Assembly: GCA_018401465.1 (NCBI GenBank)
Contig: JAGYKE010000004.1
Location: 2,137,792 to 2,201,791 of the forward strand
Origin: Aestuariivita sp.
Lineage (GTDB): Bacteria; Pseudomonadota; Alphaproteobacteria; Rhodobacterales; Rhodobacteraceae
Reading direction: 5' to 3'
Length of the DNA stretch: 64,000 nt
The position numbers and the translations under genes were made by a program. How positions within the stretch are numbered: the first letter of the stretch is position 1; every line of letters starts with the position of its first letter. The notes below the pieces were generated by a model. It saw only the letters and a list, made by a program, of their open reading frames with translations. It had not been told where the DNA came from and did no database searches. Positions 8,922 to 17,629 of the stretch are shown piece after piece.

Positions 8922-10282
8922 GCGCGCCGCTGCCGCCGAAACCGCAGTCGCGGGCCGACCGCGTGTCGCTCTGGCGCTATGGGCGGCTGTTCCGGCGCGA
9001 CATCCTGTCGGCGCAGCCCGCGCGGCTGTATCGGGCGTGGATGGCCGAATTCCGCACGCCGTTCTTCCGGTCCTACCTGCTGAATCAGCCGGACCTCGTG
9101 AAGACGGTGCTGAAGGACCGCCCGCGCGATTTCCCGAAATCTGACCGCATCGGCGAAGGGCTGCGCCCGCTGCTTGGAGAGAGCGTCTTCCTGACCAACG
9201 GCGCTGTCTGGGAACGCCAGCGCCGCATCATCGACCCGGCTTTCGAAGGGGGCCGGTTGCGTGACACTTTCCCGGCGATGTGGGAGGCCGGGCGCGCGAT
9301 GGTCGCGCGGCTGGACCGCCATGCGGGCAGGCAAGTCGAGATCGAGGAGGAGGCGAGCCATGCGGCGGCGGACGTGATCTTCCGCACGCTGTTCTCGATC
9401 CCCATCGAACACGAAGTGGCAAGCGCGGTCTTCGCGCGGTTCCGCGATTATCAGCGCAGCCAGCCCATCCTGAACCTTGCGGCCTTCCTGCCGCTGCCGC
9501 GCTGGCTGCCGCGCCCGCATCGCCGCCGCACGCGCGCCGCCGCGCGCGACATCCGCCGCCTGATCACCGATCTCACCGCCCGGCGGATGGAAGAGATCCG
9601 GGCCGGGACCGCGCCGCAGGATCTGGCGACCAAGATCATGACGACGCCCGACCCGGAGACGGGCGAGACCTTCACGACTGCGGAAATGGTCGACCAGGTG
9701 GCGATCTTCTTTCTGGCGGGGCATGAGACGAGCGCCTCTGCCCTTGGCTGGGCGCTGTATCTCTGCGCGATGTTCCCCGACTGGCAGGAGCGGCTGTCGG
9801 AGGAGGCGCGGGCGCTGGACGGCGCGCCCGCGGACCTGTCGACGCTGTCGAAGCTGCGGCTGTCGCGCGACGTCTTCCGCGAGGCGCTGCGGCTTTACCC
9901 GCCGGTGCCGATGATGGTGCGCGAGGCGTCCTGCCCCCAACGCTTCCGCGACCGCGACGTGGCCCCCGGCGCGCAGCTGGTCATCAGCCCCTGGCATCTC
10001 CACCGGCACGAACGGTTGTGGGAGAACCCCGATGCCTTCGATCCCGCGCGGTGGGAGACGGAGAATGGCAGGTTTTGCGCGCGCGAGGCCTACATCCCCT
10101 TTTCCGCTGGCGCGCGGGTCTGCCCCGGGGCGGGCTTTGCCATGGCGGAAGGGCCGCTTCTTCTGTCGATGATCCTGCGCGCTTTCCGGGTGCGCCCGGT
10201 CGAGGGCCGCGTGCCTGTTCCGGTGGCGCATCTGACGGTGCGCGCGGCGGACGGCATCTGGCTGCGGCTTGACCGGCGCTAA
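8918..10282 (+). CDS. Cytochrome P450
   Basis: Heme-thiolate monooxygenase of 454 aa. All core P450 motifs are visible: the I-helix oxygen-activation sequence FFLAGHETSAS, the K-helix EALRLYPP (ExxR), and the heme-binding loop PFSAGARVCPGAGFA with the proximal cysteine. No N-terminal membrane anchor is obvious, as usual for soluble bacterial P450s. The sequence style resembles fatty-acid or alkane-hydroxylating P450s, but the substrate cannot be read from sequence. Redox partner genes are not adjacent. It overlaps the preceding hydrolase gene by four bases. Confidence 0.92.
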   Translation: MSAPLPPKPQSRADRVSLWRYGRLFRRDILSAQPARLYRAWMAEFRTPFFRSYLLNQPDLVKTVLKDRPRDFPKSDRIGEGLRPLLGESVFLTNGAVWERQRRIIDPAFEGGRLRDTFPAMWEAGRAMVARLDRHAGRQVEIEEEASHAAADVIFRTLFSIPIEHEVASAVFARFRDYQRSQPILNLAAFLPLPRWLPRPHRRRTRAAARDIRRLITDLTARRMEEIRAGTAPQDLATKIMTTPDPETGETFTTAEMVDQVAIFFLAGHETSASALGWALYLCAMFPDWQERLSEEARALDGAPADLSTLSKLRLSRDVFREALRLYPPVPMMVREASCPQRFRDRDVAPGAQLVISPWHLHRHERLWENPDAFDPARWETENGRFCAREAYIPFSAGARVCPGAGFAMAEGPLLLSMILRAFRVRPVEGRVPVPVAHLTVRAADGIWLRLDRR

Positions 10283-10351
10283 CAGGCTTTCTTGCCGCCT
10301 GCGCTTGGGGTAGAGGGGCCGGGACATATCGCCAGATGCAAGGGGAAGATC

Positions 10352-11245
10352 ATGGCCTTCGACACCGCCCGGATGACCGACCGGATCGCGAACGGGAGCG
10401 GGTTCATCGCCGCGCTCGACCAGAGCGGTGGATCGACGCCGAAGGCGCTGAGCCTCTACGGGGTGGACCCGTCCGAATATGACGGCGAAGCGGCGATGTT
10501 CGCCGAAGTCCAGGCCATGCGTGCGCGCATCATGCAGGCGCCGGATTTCACCAGCGCCAAGGTGATCGGCGCGATCCTGTTCGAACGCACGATGGGCGAG
10601 GTGGTCGCGGGCAAGCCGGTGCCGCATTACCTTTGGGAAGAACGCGGCGTCGTGCCCTTCCTCAAGGTGGACAAGGGGCTGGCGGACGAAGCCCATGGCG
10701 TGCAGCTGATGAAGCCGATGCCCGATCTGGGCGATCTGCTGGCGCGCGCGAGGGCGGCGGGCATCTTCGGGACCAAGATGCGCTCGGTCATCAACGCAGC
10801 CGACGCTGCGGGGATCAAAGCCGTGGTGGCGCAGCAATTCGAGGTGGGCAACCAGATCCGCGCGGCGGGGCTGGTGCCGATCATCGAGCCCGAGGTGAAC
10901 ATCCACGCCACCGACAAGGCCGAGGCCGAGGCGATCTTGCTGGCCGAGCTTGGGGCCGCCATCGATGCGCTGGAGGGCGATGCGCCGATCATGCTGAAGC
11001 TGACGATCCCGACGCAGGACGGGCTTTATGCCGGGCTGGCGGCCAAGCCGCGCGTGCTGCGCGTGGTGGCGCTGTCGGGGGGGTACACGACTGACGACGC
11101 CTGCGCGCGGCTGGCGCGCAACCCCGGCATGATCGCGAGCTTCTCGCGCGCGCTGACCGAAGGGCTGTCGAAGAAGCAGAGCGACGCGGAGTTCAACGTG
11201 GCGCTGGGGGCGAGTATCGACAAGATCTACCGCGCATCGGTCTGA
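10352..11245 (+). CDS. Fructose-bisphosphate aldolase class I
   Basis: Schiff-base aldolase of 297 aa interconverting fructose-1,6-bisphosphate with dihydroxyacetone phosphate and glyceraldehyde-3-phosphate. Family hallmarks are AALDQSGGSTPKAL near the N-terminus, VVPFLKVDKGLADE and VQLMKPMPDL in the barrel, and VALSGGYT near the C-terminus. The ATG at 10352 (MAFDTARM) has AGGGGAAG just upstream, so I prefer it to the longer frame. A cluster of four unusual hairpins begins six bases after the stop. Confidence 0.9.
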   Translation: MAFDTARMTDRIANGSGFIAALDQSGGSTPKALSLYGVDPSEYDGEAAMFAEVQAMRARIMQAPDFTSAKVIGAILFERTMGEVVAGKPVPHYLWEERGVVPFLKVDKGLADEAHGVQLMKPMPDLGDLLARARAAGIFGTKMRSVINAADAAGIKAVVAQQFEVGNQIRAAGLVPIIEPEVNIHATDKAEAEAILLAELGAAIDALEGDAPIMLKLTIPTQDGLYAGLAAKPRVLRVVALSGGYTTDDACARLARNPGMIASFSRALTEGLSKKQSDAEFNVALGASIDKIYRASV

Positions 11246-11250
11246 GGGGC

Positions 11251-11366
11251 CGGAAACCGACGCGGTTTCCGGAGTGTTTTCCGACGCGGAAAACACTCAT
11301 CCCCGGCGACGGTCTGCGGTGGAAACCGCGTCGGTTTCCAAGCCATTTCCCGCGTCGGGAAATGGC
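11251..11366. repeat. Cluster of four perfect hairpins with invariant GACGC/GCGTC loop
   Basis: Four perfect inverted repeats within 116 bases, each closing on the same five-base loop. H1 is 11251-11271 (8-bp stem, loop GACGC). H2 is 11272-11298 (11-bp stem GAGTGTTTTCC, loop GACGC). H3 is 11320-11340 (8 bp, loop GCGTC). H4 is 11342-11366 (10-bp stem GCCATTTCCC, loop GCGTC). H3 is the reverse complement of the core of H1. H1 and H2 face the aldolase transcript; H3 and H4 present the same loop to the convergent transcript. A bidirectional transcription or mRNA-end signal is the simplest reading. Confidence 0.8.
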
Positions 11367-11584
11367 CGGATCGGGTCGCGGTTGCAGAAGACCATAACCT
11401 GTCCCGCGTTCTGAAGAGCGCGGAACCCCCGGCGTCGCAACTCGGCCGCGAACCGGTCGCGACCCACATAGCGTTCCATGTCCGAGATCTTGCGGCGGAC
11501 CACGCCGCCGTCGATCGCGGCACGCGAGCCGAACAGATCGCGCATCCATCCTTCGGGGCTGAGATAACGGTCGGGCCTTGTCAT
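11297..11584 (-). CDS. Small conserved-looking hypothetical protein
   Basis: About 95 aa, starting MTRPDRYLSPEGWMRDLFGS after a good AAGGG site. I do not recognise a named domain. The first 70 residues have natural composition (charged helices and AAELRRRGFRALQNAGQVMVFCN). The last 20 or so are simply the translation of the hairpins that overlap its 3' end, so the C-terminus may be variable. It is a downstream member of the minus-strand fumC operon and convergent with the aldolase gene. Confidence 0.55.
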   Translation of the reverse strand: MTRPDRYLSPEGWMRDLFGSRAAIDGGVVRRKISDMERYVGRDRFAAELRRRGFRALQNAGQVMVFCNRDPIRPFPDAGNGLETDAVSTADRRRG

Positions 11585-11607
11585 GCCCAACCCTTGCCTC
11601 GAACCGG

Positions 11608-11826
11608 TTAATTCTTCCTGAACCGCTCCAGCACGAAGACGCGGATCGCCGAGGCAAGGCCCACATCCGGGTCCCGGGCCTCGTCGATCTCCACCGCCAG
11701 TTCGTTGATGCCCTTTGCCTGTTCCCGCGCGATCTCGCGGAAGGCCTGCCAGAAGGCGTCTTCGAGCGAAACGCTGGTGCGGTGGCCTCGCAGGGTGAGC
11801 GAGCGTTTGACGGGACGGCCCGTCAT
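11608..11826 (-). CDS. Ribbon-helix-helix domain protein
   Basis: A 72-aa protein with MTGRPVKRSLTLRGHRTSVS leading into a helix pair, the pattern of the ribbon-helix-helix domain small proteins common in Rhodobacterales. Likely a DNA-binding or structural small protein; target unknown. Its start codon overlaps the stop of the DUF4169 gene (ATGA), so it is co-translated in the fumC operon. Confidence 0.75.
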   Translation of the reverse strand: MTGRPVKRSLTLRGHRTSVSLEDAFWQAFREIAREQAKGINELAVEIDEARDPDVGLASAIRVFVLERFRKN

Positions 11827-11999
11827 TCCCCGCGCTTCTTGCCGTCGAGATCGCGGGCGGCCTTCTCTGCCTGCGCGCGGGCGAGGTCCTTTTCCGCCTT
11901 CGTGCGGCCGAAGGCCACCGCGTTGCGGTCAGCGCGGGCCTTGTCTTCGGCCCGCGCCTTGTCCTTGCGATACCGGTTCAGGTTGACCGGCGCGGCCAT
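11823..11999 (-). CDS. DUF4169-type small basic protein
   Basis: A 58-aa highly charged helical protein (start [18 protein letters not shown], rich in Ala, Lys, Arg, Glu). It matches the DUF4169 pattern found between fumC and an RHH protein in Rhodobacterales. It overlaps fumC upstream and the RHH gene downstream by four bases each (ATGA both times), a tightly coupled three-gene operon. No function is known to me. Confidence 0.75.
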   Translation of the reverse strand: MAAPVNLNRYRKDKARAEDKARADRNAVAFGRTKAEKDLARAQAEKAARDLDGKKRGE

Positions 12000-13390
12000 C
12001 ACCTGGGCCCGATCATCTCTTCCGGGCGCACGACGCGGTCGAAGGTTTCGGCGTCGACGAAGCCCAGCGCGATCGCCTCTTCCTTCAGGGTCGTGCCGTT
12101 GCGGTGCGCGGTCTTGGCGACCTTGGTGGCGTTGTCATAGCCGATCTCGGGGGCCAGCGCGGTGACGAGCATGAGGCTTTCGCGCATCAGCTTGTCGATA
12201 CGGGTCTCGTCCGCCTGCAGCCCGTCGACGAGGTTGTCGGTGAAGGCCGACGCCGCGTCGCCCAGAAGCTGCATGCTCTGCAGCACGTTATAGGCCATCA
12301 TCGGCTTGTAGACGTTCAGTTCGAAGTGTCCCTGCGATCCTGCAAAGCCCACGGCCGCGTCATTGCCGAAGACATGCGCGCAGACTTGGGTGAGCGCCTC
12401 GCACTGGGTGGGGTTGACCTTGCCCGGCATGATGGACGAACCGGGCTCATTCTCGGGCAGGATCAGCTCGCCCAGGCCGCAGCGCGGGCCCGAGCCCAGA
12501 AGGCGGATGTCGTTCGCGATCTTGAAGAGCGAGGCGGCGACCGTCTTGAGCGAGCCCGAGATCTCCACCATCGCATCATGGGCGGCCAGCGCCTCGAACT
12601 TGTTGGGCGCGGTCACGAAGGGCAGGCCGGTGATCTGTGCCATATTGGCTGCGACGGCCTCGCCCCAACCGGGTTTCGTGTTCAGCCCGGTGCCGACGGC
12701 GGTGCCGCCCTGGGCGAGTTCGTAGATCCCGCCGAGCGAGGCCTTGACCCGTGCAATCCCCATGGCGACCTGATGGGTATAGCCCGAGAATTCCTGCCCC
12801 AGCGTAAGCGGTGTGGCGTCCTGTGTATGGGTGCGGCCGATCTTGATGATGTGATCGAAGGCCTTCGTCTTGGCGGCAAGCGCCGCGTGCAGCTTTTCCA
12901 GCCCCGGGATCAGCACGTCATGCGCGGTCATCGCGGTGGCGATGTGCATGGCGGTGGGAAAGGTGTCGTTCGAGGACTGGCCCATGTTGACGTGATCGTT
13001 CGGGTGCACGGGCTTCTTTGACCCCATCACGCCGCCCAGAAGTTCGATCGCGCGGTTCGAGATCACCTCGTTCGCGTTCATGTTCGACTGGGTGCCCGAC
13101 CCGGTCTGCCAGACGACCAGCGGGAAGTTGTCGTCGAAGCGGCCCGCGACGACCTCGGATGCCGCCTGAATGATCGCGTCTGCCAGTGCGGCATCCAGCG
13201 TGCCCTGCGCCTTGTTCTGCATCGCGCAGGCCTGCTTGATCACGCCCAGCGCGCGCACGATGGCTGTGGGCTGCTTTTCCCAGCCGATGGGGAAATTCAG
13301 GATCGACCGCTGCGTCTGCGCGCCCCAGTACTTGTCGGCGGGCACTTCGAGCGGGCCGAAGCTGTCGGTTTCGGTGCGGGTCGCGGACAT
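11999..13390 (-). CDS. fumC: Class II fumarate hydratase
   Basis: TCA-cycle enzyme interconverting fumarate and malate, 463 aa, iron-independent tetramer. The signature [11 protein letters not shown] is present, as are the N-terminal [15 protein letters not shown] and the [10 protein letters not shown] and THTQDATPL active-site segments. The start at 13390 ([16 protein letters not shown]) follows AAGGGAGC; the frame extends upstream without support. It is first gene of fumC-DUF4169-RHH. Confidence 0.96.
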   Translation of the reverse strand: MSATRTETDSFGPLEVPADKYWGAQTQRSILNFPIGWEKQPTAIVRALGVIKQACAMQNKAQGTLDAALADAIIQAASEVVAGRFDDNFPLVVWQTGSGTQSNMNANEVISNRAIELLGGVMGSKKPVHPNDHVNMGQSSNDTFPTAMHIATAMTAHDVLIPGLEKLHAALAAKTKAFDHIIKIGRTHTQDATPLTLGQEFSGYTHQVAMGIARVKASLGGIYELAQGGTAVGTGLNTKPGWGEAVAANMAQITGLPFVTAPNKFEALAAHDAMVEISGSLKTVAASLFKIANDIRLLGSGPRCGLGELILPENEPGSSIMPGKVNPTQCEALTQVCAHVFGNDAAVGFAGSQGHFELNVYKPMMAYNVLQSMQLLGDAASAFTDNLVDGLQADETRIDKLMRESLMLVTALAPEIGYDNATKVAKTAHRNGTTLKEEAIALGFVDAETFDRVVRPEEMIGPR

Positions 13391-13475
13391 GAACGATGCT
13401 CCCTTTGCATGCTGTCGCATGCCGTCTAGCGCCGCCGCCCTGTCCGCGCAACTGGCCAGTTGCGCGCAGGCCGCG

Positions 13476-13961
13476 TCACTTGCGGAAGCGGTCGAGCGAG
13501 ACGACCTCGGCCTTCGGTTTTGCCACTGCGGTGGGTCTGGTGCGCGGCGCTTGGGTGGCGCGCGGCCCACGGCCCGACGGGGGCGCGGGGTCGTCATCGT
13601 CGTCGCTGTCGGCGGATTCGAAGCGCAGGCCGAATTCCACCGACGGGTCCACGAAGGTCTTGATCGCGTCGTAGGGGATATAAAGCGGTTCGGGCCGGTC
13701 GCCGAAGTTGAGCGTGACGGAAAACCCTTCATCGCCCACATCGAGATTGTCGTACCAGTGCTGCATGACCACAGTCATCTCTGACGGATAGCGTTCCGAC
13801 AGCCAGTCGGCCAGTTGCGCGTCGGGATGGGTGGTGTCGAAGGTGATGAAGAAGTGATGTTCGCCCGGAAGACCGTCGCGCGCGACATCGGTCAGGACAG
13901 TCTTGATCAGCCCGCGCATGGCGCGGTGCATCAGGTTGCCGTAGTCGATCTGCCGCGCCAT
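13476..13961 (-). CDS. SspB-family ClpXP adaptor
   Basis: About 161 aa. The N-terminal substrate-binding domain ([69 protein letters not shown]) is the alphaproteobacterial SspB type. A low-complexity acidic/proline linker ([14 protein letters not shown]) leads to a short C-terminal basic tail ([10 protein letters not shown]) that in this family docks on ClpX. It would bring ssrA-tagged proteins to ClpXP, which fits functionally with the tmRNA gene 2 kb away. An alternative ATG ten codons upstream exists. Confidence 0.88.
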   Translation of the reverse strand: MARQIDYGNLMHRAMRGLIKTVLTDVARDGLPGEHHFFITFDTTHPDAQLADWLSERYPSEMTVVMQHWYDNLDVGDEGFSVTLNFGDRPEPLYIPYDAIKTFVDPSVEFGLRFESADSDDDDDPAPPSGRGPRATQAPRTRPTAVAKPKAEVVSLDRFRK

Positions 13962-14040
13962 GGCCTGTCCCTGTTCCGGTGTGGTCAGCATAGGGGATTC
14001 GCGCCGAAACGAAAGGGAGGATCGGGGCGGCGTCTGTGCG

Positions 14041-15297
14041 TCATGCGAAGCCTGCAATATGCAGGGCGATCCCCCCGGTCGCCGCTGCGGCAAGGATTGC
14101 GGGCAAGGGCCATCTGAGCCCGAAACCTAGCCCTGCGGCAAGCCCCACAAGCGCCAGCGCAGCGGGGTTCAGGCTGGTCCAGTCGGGCAGGGCGGCGGCT
14201 TCGAACGGGGCGGGACCCGGAACAAGGCGGGCGAAGATCACGTTCAGCGCAAACCAGACCGAGAGGTTGAGGATGACGCCCACAACGGCGGCCTTGATGC
14301 CCGAGAGAGCGCCCGCTAGGCGGGGGGTCGCCGCGATCCGCTCCATATGCGGGGCGGCGGCGAAGATGAAGAGAAAGCAAGGCACGAACATCGCCCAGAG
14401 CGCGACCAACCCCGCCGCAAGCGACAGGCCCATGCCACCCTGCAGCGCCGCCGCCAGCATGGCGACGAACTGCGTGACAAGGATCAGCGGCCCGGGTGTG
14501 GTTTCGGCCAACCCCAGCGCGTCGATCATCTGCGCCGTGTTGATCCAGCCGAAATCGGTCACCACGGTCTGGGTCATGTAGGCCAGAAGCGCATAGGCGC
14601 CGCCGAAGCTGATGACGGCGAGCCAGGCGTAGAACCAGCCGATCTGCGCCAGAAGCGGCGGTGCGAGTGCCGACAGCAGGCCGAGCGGCACAAGCCAGAG
14701 CGCCGACCAGATCGCCACCGTGCGCAGGGTGTCGCGCCAGGGTGCCGCGGCGGCCGGGGCGGGCGCTGCCTGCGGCACGGCGCCCAGCGCGCCCCAAAGC
14801 GCAGCAAACGCGATCAGGATCGGGAAGGGCAGGCCCAGCGCGAAGATCGCCACAAAAGACAGCCCCGCGATGGTCCAGTCGCGCGCGCCCTTCAGCGCAT
14901 TGCGCGACAGGCTGCGCAAGGCTTGCAGGACGATCACGATGACGGCGGCCTTGATGCCGAGAAAGGCCGCCTGCACCAGTGGCACATCGCCCACCACGAC
15001 ATAGGCCCAGACCAGCCCCGCGATCACCAGCGCGCCGGGCAGCACGAAGAGCCCCCCCGCAATCAGCCCGCCGGGCACGCCGCGCAGACGCCAGCCCGCA
15101 TAGGTGGCAAGCTGCATCGCCTCGGGGCCCGGCAGCAGCATGCACAGGCTCAGGCTTTGCAGGAAATCCCGTTCGGTCATCCAGCCGCGTTCTTCGACCA
15201 GCACGCGGTGCATCAGGGCGATCTGCGCCGCCGGCCCGCCGAAGGACAGAAGGCCGATGCGCAGGAAAGTCGCGGACAGGGAGGACAGGGATATCAT
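14041..15297 (-). CDS. chrA: ChrA-family chromate transporter
   Basis: Inner-membrane protein of 418 aa with about 10-12 hydrophobic segments. It is the long form with two homologous CHR halves, each carrying the SFGGPAAQ/SFGGAYAL-type motif (IGLLSFGGPAAQIALMHR near the start, AVISFGGAYALLAYM in the second half) and LPGPEAMQLA / TTPGPLILV. The family exports chromate, probably coupled to ions; other anions are possible. I start at the ATG at 15297 (MISLSSLSATFLRIG), immediately before the first CHR half. Confidence 0.9.
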   Translation of the reverse strand: MISLSSLSATFLRIGLLSFGGPAAQIALMHRVLVEERGWMTERDFLQSLSLCMLLPGPEAMQLATYAGWRLRGVPGGLIAGGLFVLPGALVIAGLVWAYVVVGDVPLVQAAFLGIKAAVIVIVLQALRSLSRNALKGARDWTIAGLSFVAIFALGLPFPILIAFAALWGALGAVPQAAPAPAAAAPWRDTLRTVAIWSALWLVPLGLLSALAPPLLAQIGWFYAWLAVISFGGAYALLAYMTQTVVTDFGWINTAQMIDALGLAETTPGPLILVTQFVAMLAAALQGGMGLSLAAGLVALWAMFVPCFLFIFAAAPHMERIAATPRLAGALSGIKAAVVGVILNLSVWFALNVIFARLVPGPAPFEAAALPDWTSLNPAALALVGLAAGLGFGLRWPLPAILAAAATGGIALHIAGFA

Positions 15298-15340
15298 GCC
15301 GCGCTCGTGTCGTAGCCTCGTGCGACAGGATGATGACAGG

Positions 15341-15997
15341 TCACCCCAGAACCCGCGAGATTTCGCGCAGGATCTTGGCGCGGATCGCGCGGGCATAATC
15401 GCGGTGGCCCTGCGCCGTGATCACGAAGCCGTCGCGGGTGATGATCGAGCGGCGGTAGAAATTGGTGATGGTGAGCCCCATGCTTTCGATGGCCAGACCG
15501 TTCACCGTGACCCCCGCCTGTTCGGCCATGCGGTTCAGCCCCCGGACGTCGCTGCCCGCATTGGGCGTGCCGTCGCCCGAGACGTCGAGGATGCGGCGCG
15601 TGCAGCCGGGCACGTCGCGGAACTGGCGGAGCGCGAAGCGCAGCGCCTCGGCCGGGGCGGTGTCGGAGAGGACATAAGCGCGTTCAAGGGTGCGGACCGC
15701 GCCCGCGAAGGCAGTCACATAGGCGGGGCTCAGCATCTGGGTCCAGGGCAGGCTGATGGTCTGGTTGTCCACGCCCGACCATTGCATGACCGACAGCGTG
15801 ACCCTGTCGCGGACGAGGATCTCGGCGATTTCCGGGTCGCTCAGCGCGGCGGCGAGGCCGTCGATCTGCAGGCGGTATTCGGCCACGTCGACGGAATTCG
15901 ACACGTCCATCGCCAGCAAAAGCGCCGTTTCGCAGGCGCGCGCCGGAGGAGCGAGGAGTAGAAACACACAGAGCGCACGCCAGAACATGCAATGCAT
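15341..15997 (-). CDS. DUF1194 von Willebrand A-like secreted protein
   Basis: 218 aa with a signal peptide (MFWRALCVFLLLAPPARAC) followed by a vWA-like domain: LLLAMDVSNSVDVAEY contains a DxSxS metal-ion-dependent adhesion motif and ILDVSGDGTPNAG a second conserved strand. This is the DUF1194 pattern. Likely periplasmic or surface protein of unknown partner. A second ATG three codons in (15988) is equally plausible as start. Transcribed in the same direction as chrA but with a 43-base gap. Confidence 0.8.
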   Translation of the reverse strand: MHCMFWRALCVFLLLAPPARACETALLLAMDVSNSVDVAEYRLQIDGLAAALSDPEIAEILVRDRVTLSVMQWSGVDNQTISLPWTQMLSPAYVTAFAGAVRTLERAYVLSDTAPAEALRFALRQFRDVPGCTRRILDVSGDGTPNAGSDVRGLNRMAEQAGVTVNGLAIESMGLTITNFYRRSIITRDGFVITAQGHRDYARAIRAKILREISRVLG

Positions 15998-16099
15998 GAT
16001 GCGGCGAAGGCCGGGCGGGTCAAGCGGGAAGGGGGAAAGTGCAGGCGTGTGCCGCAGGGTGCAGGAAGTTTTGAAAGTGCAGGCTTCTGTTGCCAGGTG

Positions 16100-16386
16100 C
16101 CTGCGAACCCCGCCTTACGCTGCTAGGCGCAAGGGCTTGATTTTCGGTTTTTCGGACTGCTTACGCAGCCAGAGCAACCGGAGCACGATTGTCGTTGGCA
16201 ATTATGCTTTTCGGACCGATAACGGTGGTACCTCACCGGGACAAAGCAAACACCTTTAGACGTCCGTCGATCCTGTTTCGGCCCCATGGTCCCCCAACGA
16301 GGGTATCTGGTGGAGCCGCCGGGTACCGCCCCCGGGTCCGATCCGTTTATTCCGTGCGCGTTTATGTCCATAGTCCCGAAGGACGC
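16100..16386 (-). ncRNA. ssrA: Permuted two-piece tmRNA
   Basis: Transfer-messenger RNA that rescues stalled ribosomes. Read on the minus strand, the acceptor piece comes first: a GTCC-TTCG-GGAC hairpin at 16373-16384 and a 3' end GGCTCCACCA ending at 16308. A short spacer follows, then the coding piece starting GGGGCCGAAACAGGATCGACGG. GGGGCC pairs with GGCTCC as the acceptor stem. The tag frame at 16161-16199 encodes ANDNRAPVALAA then TAA. This piece order is the circularly permuted alphaproteobacterial form. The 3' limit is approximate; a hairpin at 16113-16134 probably lies in the coding piece. Confidence 0.93.
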
Positions 16387-16390
16387 TTTG

Positions 16391-16419
16391 AATATAGGAC
16401 AGCGCGCGGCGCGGTTCAA
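16391..16419 (-). promoter_or_regulatory. Sigma-70 promoter of ssrA
   Basis: On the minus strand TTGAAC (16414-16419) and TATATT (16391-16396) are separated by exactly 17 bases. This places the transcription start near 16384, right at the first hairpin of the tmRNA acceptor piece. Confidence 0.75.
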
Positions 16420-16460
16420 TGGCCGTGTTTTGGATCAAGATCGCCACGCAATGCCTTGAT

Positions 16461-16811
16461 CTAAAGGTTGAACCCCAGAAGGACAGCGGCAAGCGCCGCC
16501 TCGATCCCGCCGAAGACCAGCACCTTGGCCACCGGCGGGCGGTCGAAGATCAGCGACAGGACACGCCCCAGCGCGGCGCCGACAAAGGCGAAACCGATCA
16601 TCGCATAGCCCAGCGGCTGGTCGAGCCAGAGCGCCGCGATCCCCGCCACGACGAACAGCCCGCCGACCGAGGCGCGCATCTCGGACAGGCCCATGGTGCT
16701 GTCGGTCGGAGCCAGATCGAGCGCGGACGCGGTGTAGCGGGGTGCGACAAAGCCGAAGAGCCCGAAGGCGATGGTCAGAAGCGTCGCGATGAGGGTGAGG
16801 ATGTCCGCCAT
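16461..16811 (-). CDS. Four-helix membrane protein, DUF4345-like
   Basis: Small inner-membrane protein of 116 aa with four hydrophobic segments. It begins MADILTLIATLLTIAFGLFG and has the LSEMRASVGGLFVVAGIAAL segment that resembles the DUF4345 group. No catalytic residues are evident and function is unknown. The start at 16811 opens on the first helix; the frame runs on upstream into the GntR gene. It follows that regulator by about ten bases, so the two are likely co-transcribed. Confidence 0.65.
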   Translation of the reverse strand: MADILTLIATLLTIAFGLFGFVAPRYTASALDLAPTDSTMGLSEMRASVGGLFVVAGIAALWLDQPLGYAMIGFAFVGAALGRVLSLIFDRPPVAKVLVFGGIEAALAAVLLGFNL

Positions 16812-16821
16812 GTCCCTGACT

Positions 16822-17568
16822 CTAGCCTGTGGCCTGTTGTTGCGTCTCTGCCCGCGCGGCCAGTGCCTTGCGCGCCAGAGCCTGTGTTTCCTCTTCCAGT
16901 GCGGTGAGCGCGGCGCAGGCCGCTGTCCCGTCCTGTTCGGCGATCGCATCCGCGATCACCTGATGAAGCGCGATGACCTTTTCGCGCGACCGCGTCGTGA
17001 AGGTGATCATGTTCATCAGCGGCTGCATCGCCTCGACCGCGCCGGCCAGCTGATAGGACAGGACCGGGTTTCCCGCGCCGTCGACCAGCGCCCGGTGAAA
17101 GGTCACGTCCGAGGTGCAGAAGGCCTCGTCGGTGAGACCCGGCTGGCCCTGACGGTGGATTTCGGCGCGCATCGTGGCCAGGTGATCGGCGCTGCGGCGC
17201 TGCGCCGAGAGGGGTGCACAGGCGCGTTCGAGAGCGAAGCGCGCCTCGCAGGCGACATCGAATCTGACGTCGTTCATAGACAGAAGCAGCGTCGATGTGG
17301 TGATCTGCTGGGCGTGCGCGTCCTCGAAACTGAGCCGGTTGACGAAGGCGCCGCCGGAGGCGCCGCGCTGGGTGCGGATGAGCGACTGCGCCGCAAGCCG
17401 TTTCAGCGCCTCGCGCACGGTGGGGCGCGAGACCTCGAACTGCTCGGAAAGCTCGGCCTCGGAGGGCAGGCGTTCGTCCACGATCAGCCGCCCTTCGACG
17501 ATGGCGTCGCGGATCGCGCGGGCGATCCGGGCCGAGAGGTCTTCGGGCTGAGGGGTCGAGTTTTTCAT
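16822..17568 (-). CDS. GntR/FadR-family transcriptional regulator
   Basis: 248 aa. The N-terminal winged helix (about 12-75) has LPSEAELSEQFEVSRPTVRE and LIRTQRGASGGAFV, and an all-helical FCD ligand domain follows (TSDVTFHRALVDGAGNPVLSY). Members usually repress a metabolic operon until a small acid binds. It sits divergent from the DUF2182 gene with a perfect 8-bp inverted repeat just upstream of its start, the probable auto-operator. The inducer is unknown. Confidence 0.88.
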   Translation of the reverse strand: MKNSTPQPEDLSARIARAIRDAIVEGRLIVDERLPSEAELSEQFEVSRPTVREALKRLAAQSLIRTQRGASGGAFVNRLSFEDAHAQQITTSTLLLSMNDVRFDVACEARFALERACAPLSAQRRSADHLATMRAEIHRQGQPGLTDEAFCTSDVTFHRALVDGAGNPVLSYQLAGAVEAMQPLMNMITFTTRSREKVIALHQVIADAIAEQDGTAACAALTALEEETQALARKALAARAETQQQATG

Positions 17569-17569
17569 T

Positions 17570-17593
17570 TGTCAGACATTTAAAAGTCTGACA
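17570..17593. promoter_or_regulatory. Inverted-repeat operator between gntR and DUF2182
   Basis: TGTCAGAC at 17570-17577 and GTCTGACA at 17586-17593 form perfect 8-bp arms around ATTTAAAA. It lies one base upstream of the GntR start codon and about 36 bases before the DUF2182 start, so a dimeric GntR protein bound here could control both directions. Confidence 0.65.
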
Positions 17594-17629
17594 TTCAATT
17601 TGCAAGCATTCGAGTCAGGGGAGGTCCGT

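Noticed and set aside
8807..11296. An 829-residue open frame opposite the P450 and aldolase genes
   Set aside because: Spans two well-supported genes, Arg/His-rich composition, no domain.
14347..15961. Plus-strand frames opposite chrA and the DUF1194 gene
   Set aside because: The minus-strand genes carry clear family motifs and signal peptides; the plus-strand frames do not.
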